64,000 nucleotides of DNA from JACPYM01 sp031423495 (lineage in GTDB: Bacteria; Acidobacteriota; Blastocatellia; RBC074): positions 1-64,000 of the forward strand of contig JANPFP010000033.1 of assembly GCA_031423495.1 (NCBI GenBank), written 5' to 3'. Shown here piece by piece: positions 62,928 through 64,000 of the stretch. The notes beneath the pieces were generated by a model. That model had not been told where the DNA came from and did no database searches. It saw only the letters and a list, made by a program, of their open reading frames with translations. A program made the translations under genes and the position numbers. Each line of letters opens with the position of its first letter. Within the stretch, counting starts at the first letter, position 1.

Positions 62928-62958
62928 GTGAACACTTTGGCTGGCAGATTTCCCCTTA
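62928..62958 (+). promoter_or_regulatory. Bipartite motif copy C, before ankyrin gene
   Basis: GTGAACACTTT, 6 nt, then CAGATTTCCCCTTA, preceded by a T-run. It lies 183 nt before ATG 63142, in the divergent gap between the sigma gene (leftward) and the ankyrin gene (rightward). It differs from copies A and B mainly in the second block. Confidence 0.45.
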
Positions 62959-63141
62959 TCTAGTGAGGCAACGAATCGCACCAAAAAAAATGCGGGAAGT
63001 GGCGGGATGCGCCGTTTCATTTCGCATTCATTTAGTGAGCAGTAACCCATAGCGTCCCTCACAGGTCGCATTGAGTCGTTTAATGCTGCGCAAGCGGTGC
63101 TTCAAGTAGACCTAAATACATTTTTTCGGAGGAGAAACCCT

Positions 63142-64000
63142 ATGAACGACCAAATGATGTACGAAGGGCGAATCCCTTGGCAGATGTTGCATTTGACGAC
63201 GTGGCTGGAGCGGGTGCAACCCTTGCTGTATTGCCTGCTGGCCGTAGCGATAATCTGCCTTTTGCTCGCATTGATTGATACGGCGTTGTTGTGCTGGAAA
63301 GAATTCCATCCGGCCCCGCTGCCAGAGACCATCAAAGCCGCACCGAAAAACCAACCTGCGGCCATTCGTCAGCCCGTTCAAATCGTCGCAATGTTGCTGT
63401 TCGCCGCAATCTCTGCGCTGGCGCAAGATCATTCGCTCAACCCAGCCATCCGCGACGGCGATCTCAAGCAAGTCAAAGCGCTGCTCGCCATTGGCGTAAA
63501 CCTCAATGCACAAGATGCCGACGGTACGACTCCGTTGATGTACGCCGTCGTTAATGCCGAAGCCGATTGCGTGAAGCTCTTGTTGGATAAAGGAGCCGAT
63601 CCGAACCTCAGCAATAAAGCGGGCGCAACTGCGCTGATGTGGGCTGTGAGCGACCTGAAGAAAGTGCAATTGCTGCTCGACCGAGGCGCAAATGTGAACG
63701 CCGTCAGCCAGGAAAAGAATTCGCCTTTGTTGCTGGCGCTCAATTTGCCGAACACGCTGCCCGTCGTTAGGGCTTTGTTAGCCAAAGGAGCCGATGTCAA
63801 TCAGGCCGATGCGAAAGGCAATACGCCCCTGATAGCGGCGGGATTCAACGGCAATCTCGAAGTGGTGCAAACCCTGTTAGCCAAAGGCGCAGACCCCAAA
63901 GCCAAAACCAAACGGGAGCTTACTTACCTGAACGCCATCGCTTTTGGCAACAACGCTGAGGCCGTGAAATGGGCTTTGCGGCAAGGCCTGGACGCCAAAG
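63142..64000 (+). CDS. Membrane ankyrin-repeat protein (cut by window end)
   Basis: The frame starts at ATG 63142 with a GGAGGAG site 7 nt upstream and runs past the window end (at least 286 residues). An N-terminal helix (VQPLLYCLLAVAIICLLLALIDTALLCW, about 24-50) is followed by a Pro-rich loop and a second hydrophobic segment (VQIVAMLLFAAISALAQ) that looks like a signal peptide in the middle of the protein. Ankyrin repeats begin after it (LNPAIRDGDLKQVKALLAIGVNLNAQDADGTTPLMYAV and on), with at least five units seen. Ankyrin proteins bind partners. It lies downstream of bipartite motif copy C, divergent from the sigma gene. Confidence 0.85.
   Translation, partial: MNDQMMYEGRIPWQMLHLTTWLERVQPLLYCLLAVAIICLLLALIDTALLCWKEFHPAPLPETIKAAPKNQPAAIRQPVQIVAMLLFAAISALAQDHSLNPAIRDGDLKQVKALLAIGVNLNAQDADGTTPLMYAVVNAEADCVKLLLDKGADPNLSNKAGATALMWAVSDLKKVQLLLDRGANVNAVSQEKNSPLLLALNLPNTLPVVRALLAKGADVNQADAKGNTPLIAAGFNGNLEVVQTLLAKGADPKAKTKRELTYLNAIAFGNNAEAVKWALRQGLDAK

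Overview
The window looks like chromosomal DNA of an acidobacterium, possibly of the class Blastocatellia. This is inferred from protein families, not from a marker gene: an acidobacterial-type VWFA-related protein, large Ser/Thr kinases with FlgO-like and TPR tails, an ECF-like sigma factor of the kinase-associated type, DUF3857 transglutaminases, Uma2 nucleases, DUF4159 proteins, M16 and M61 peptidases, and many secreted proteins with signal peptides ending in ALAQ-like sites. I saw no rRNA, tRNA, CRISPR array, insertion sequence or replication origin.

Layout. 1-8.3 kb is a tight leftward gene train: a membrane VWA protein, two Uma2-type nucleases, a caspase-fold protein with Ser where Cys is expected, a TPR/zinc-peptidase protein and a DUF4159 protein. 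8.5-15.7 kb is housekeeping: a 2-hydroxyacid dehydrogenase coupled to a methyltransferase, a MarR regulator with a 20-bp-periodic operator array and a downstream methyltransferase, a Bax inhibitor-1 protein, leucyl/phenylalanyl-tRNA-protein transferase and an M61 peptidase. 15.7-20.1 kb holds two GNAT proteins, two DUF6916-like proteins, a small beta-rich protein and three phage-tail-collar-type proteins. 20.3-32.8 kb is occupied by two giant secreted repeat proteins (about 2,794 and 1,232 aa) with Ig-like, DUF11-like, HYR-like and FG-GAP-type modules.

33-47 kb carries secreted and envelope proteins: a hypothetical, a VWFA-related protein, an active/inactive M16 peptidase pair, DUF3857 transglutaminase and an amidohydrolase with a C-terminal CIA30-like domain. 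Inside it lies a patch of repeated PD-(D/E)XK-like nucleases, one truncated, with a DUF433 gene. 47.5-56 kb holds a divergent kinase, a Tat-exported GHL6-type glycosidase-like protein, a truncated dihydrodipicolinate-synthase-like fragment at an apparent breakpoint, a B12-binding radical SAM protein and a kinase-TPR protein. 56-64 kb holds an O-methyltransferase, a clostripain-like C11 peptidase with nine octapeptide repeats, a second kinase-TPR protein in an operon with an ECF-like sigma factor, and the start of an ankyrin protein.

Two candidates stand out for follow-up. First, a conserved bipartite motif (GTGAACACTTT, then a CCGATTCCC-like block) lies on the same strand upstream of three genes around the sigma/kinase pair. 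It may be the promoter of an undescribed small regulon that includes a C11 caspase-like protease. Second, the GNAT / DUF6916 / tail-collar / giant-adhesin locus looks like a co-evolving surface-structure system of unknown function. Intergenic spaces are also rich in REP-like palindromes, including a perfect 41-bp inverted repeat.
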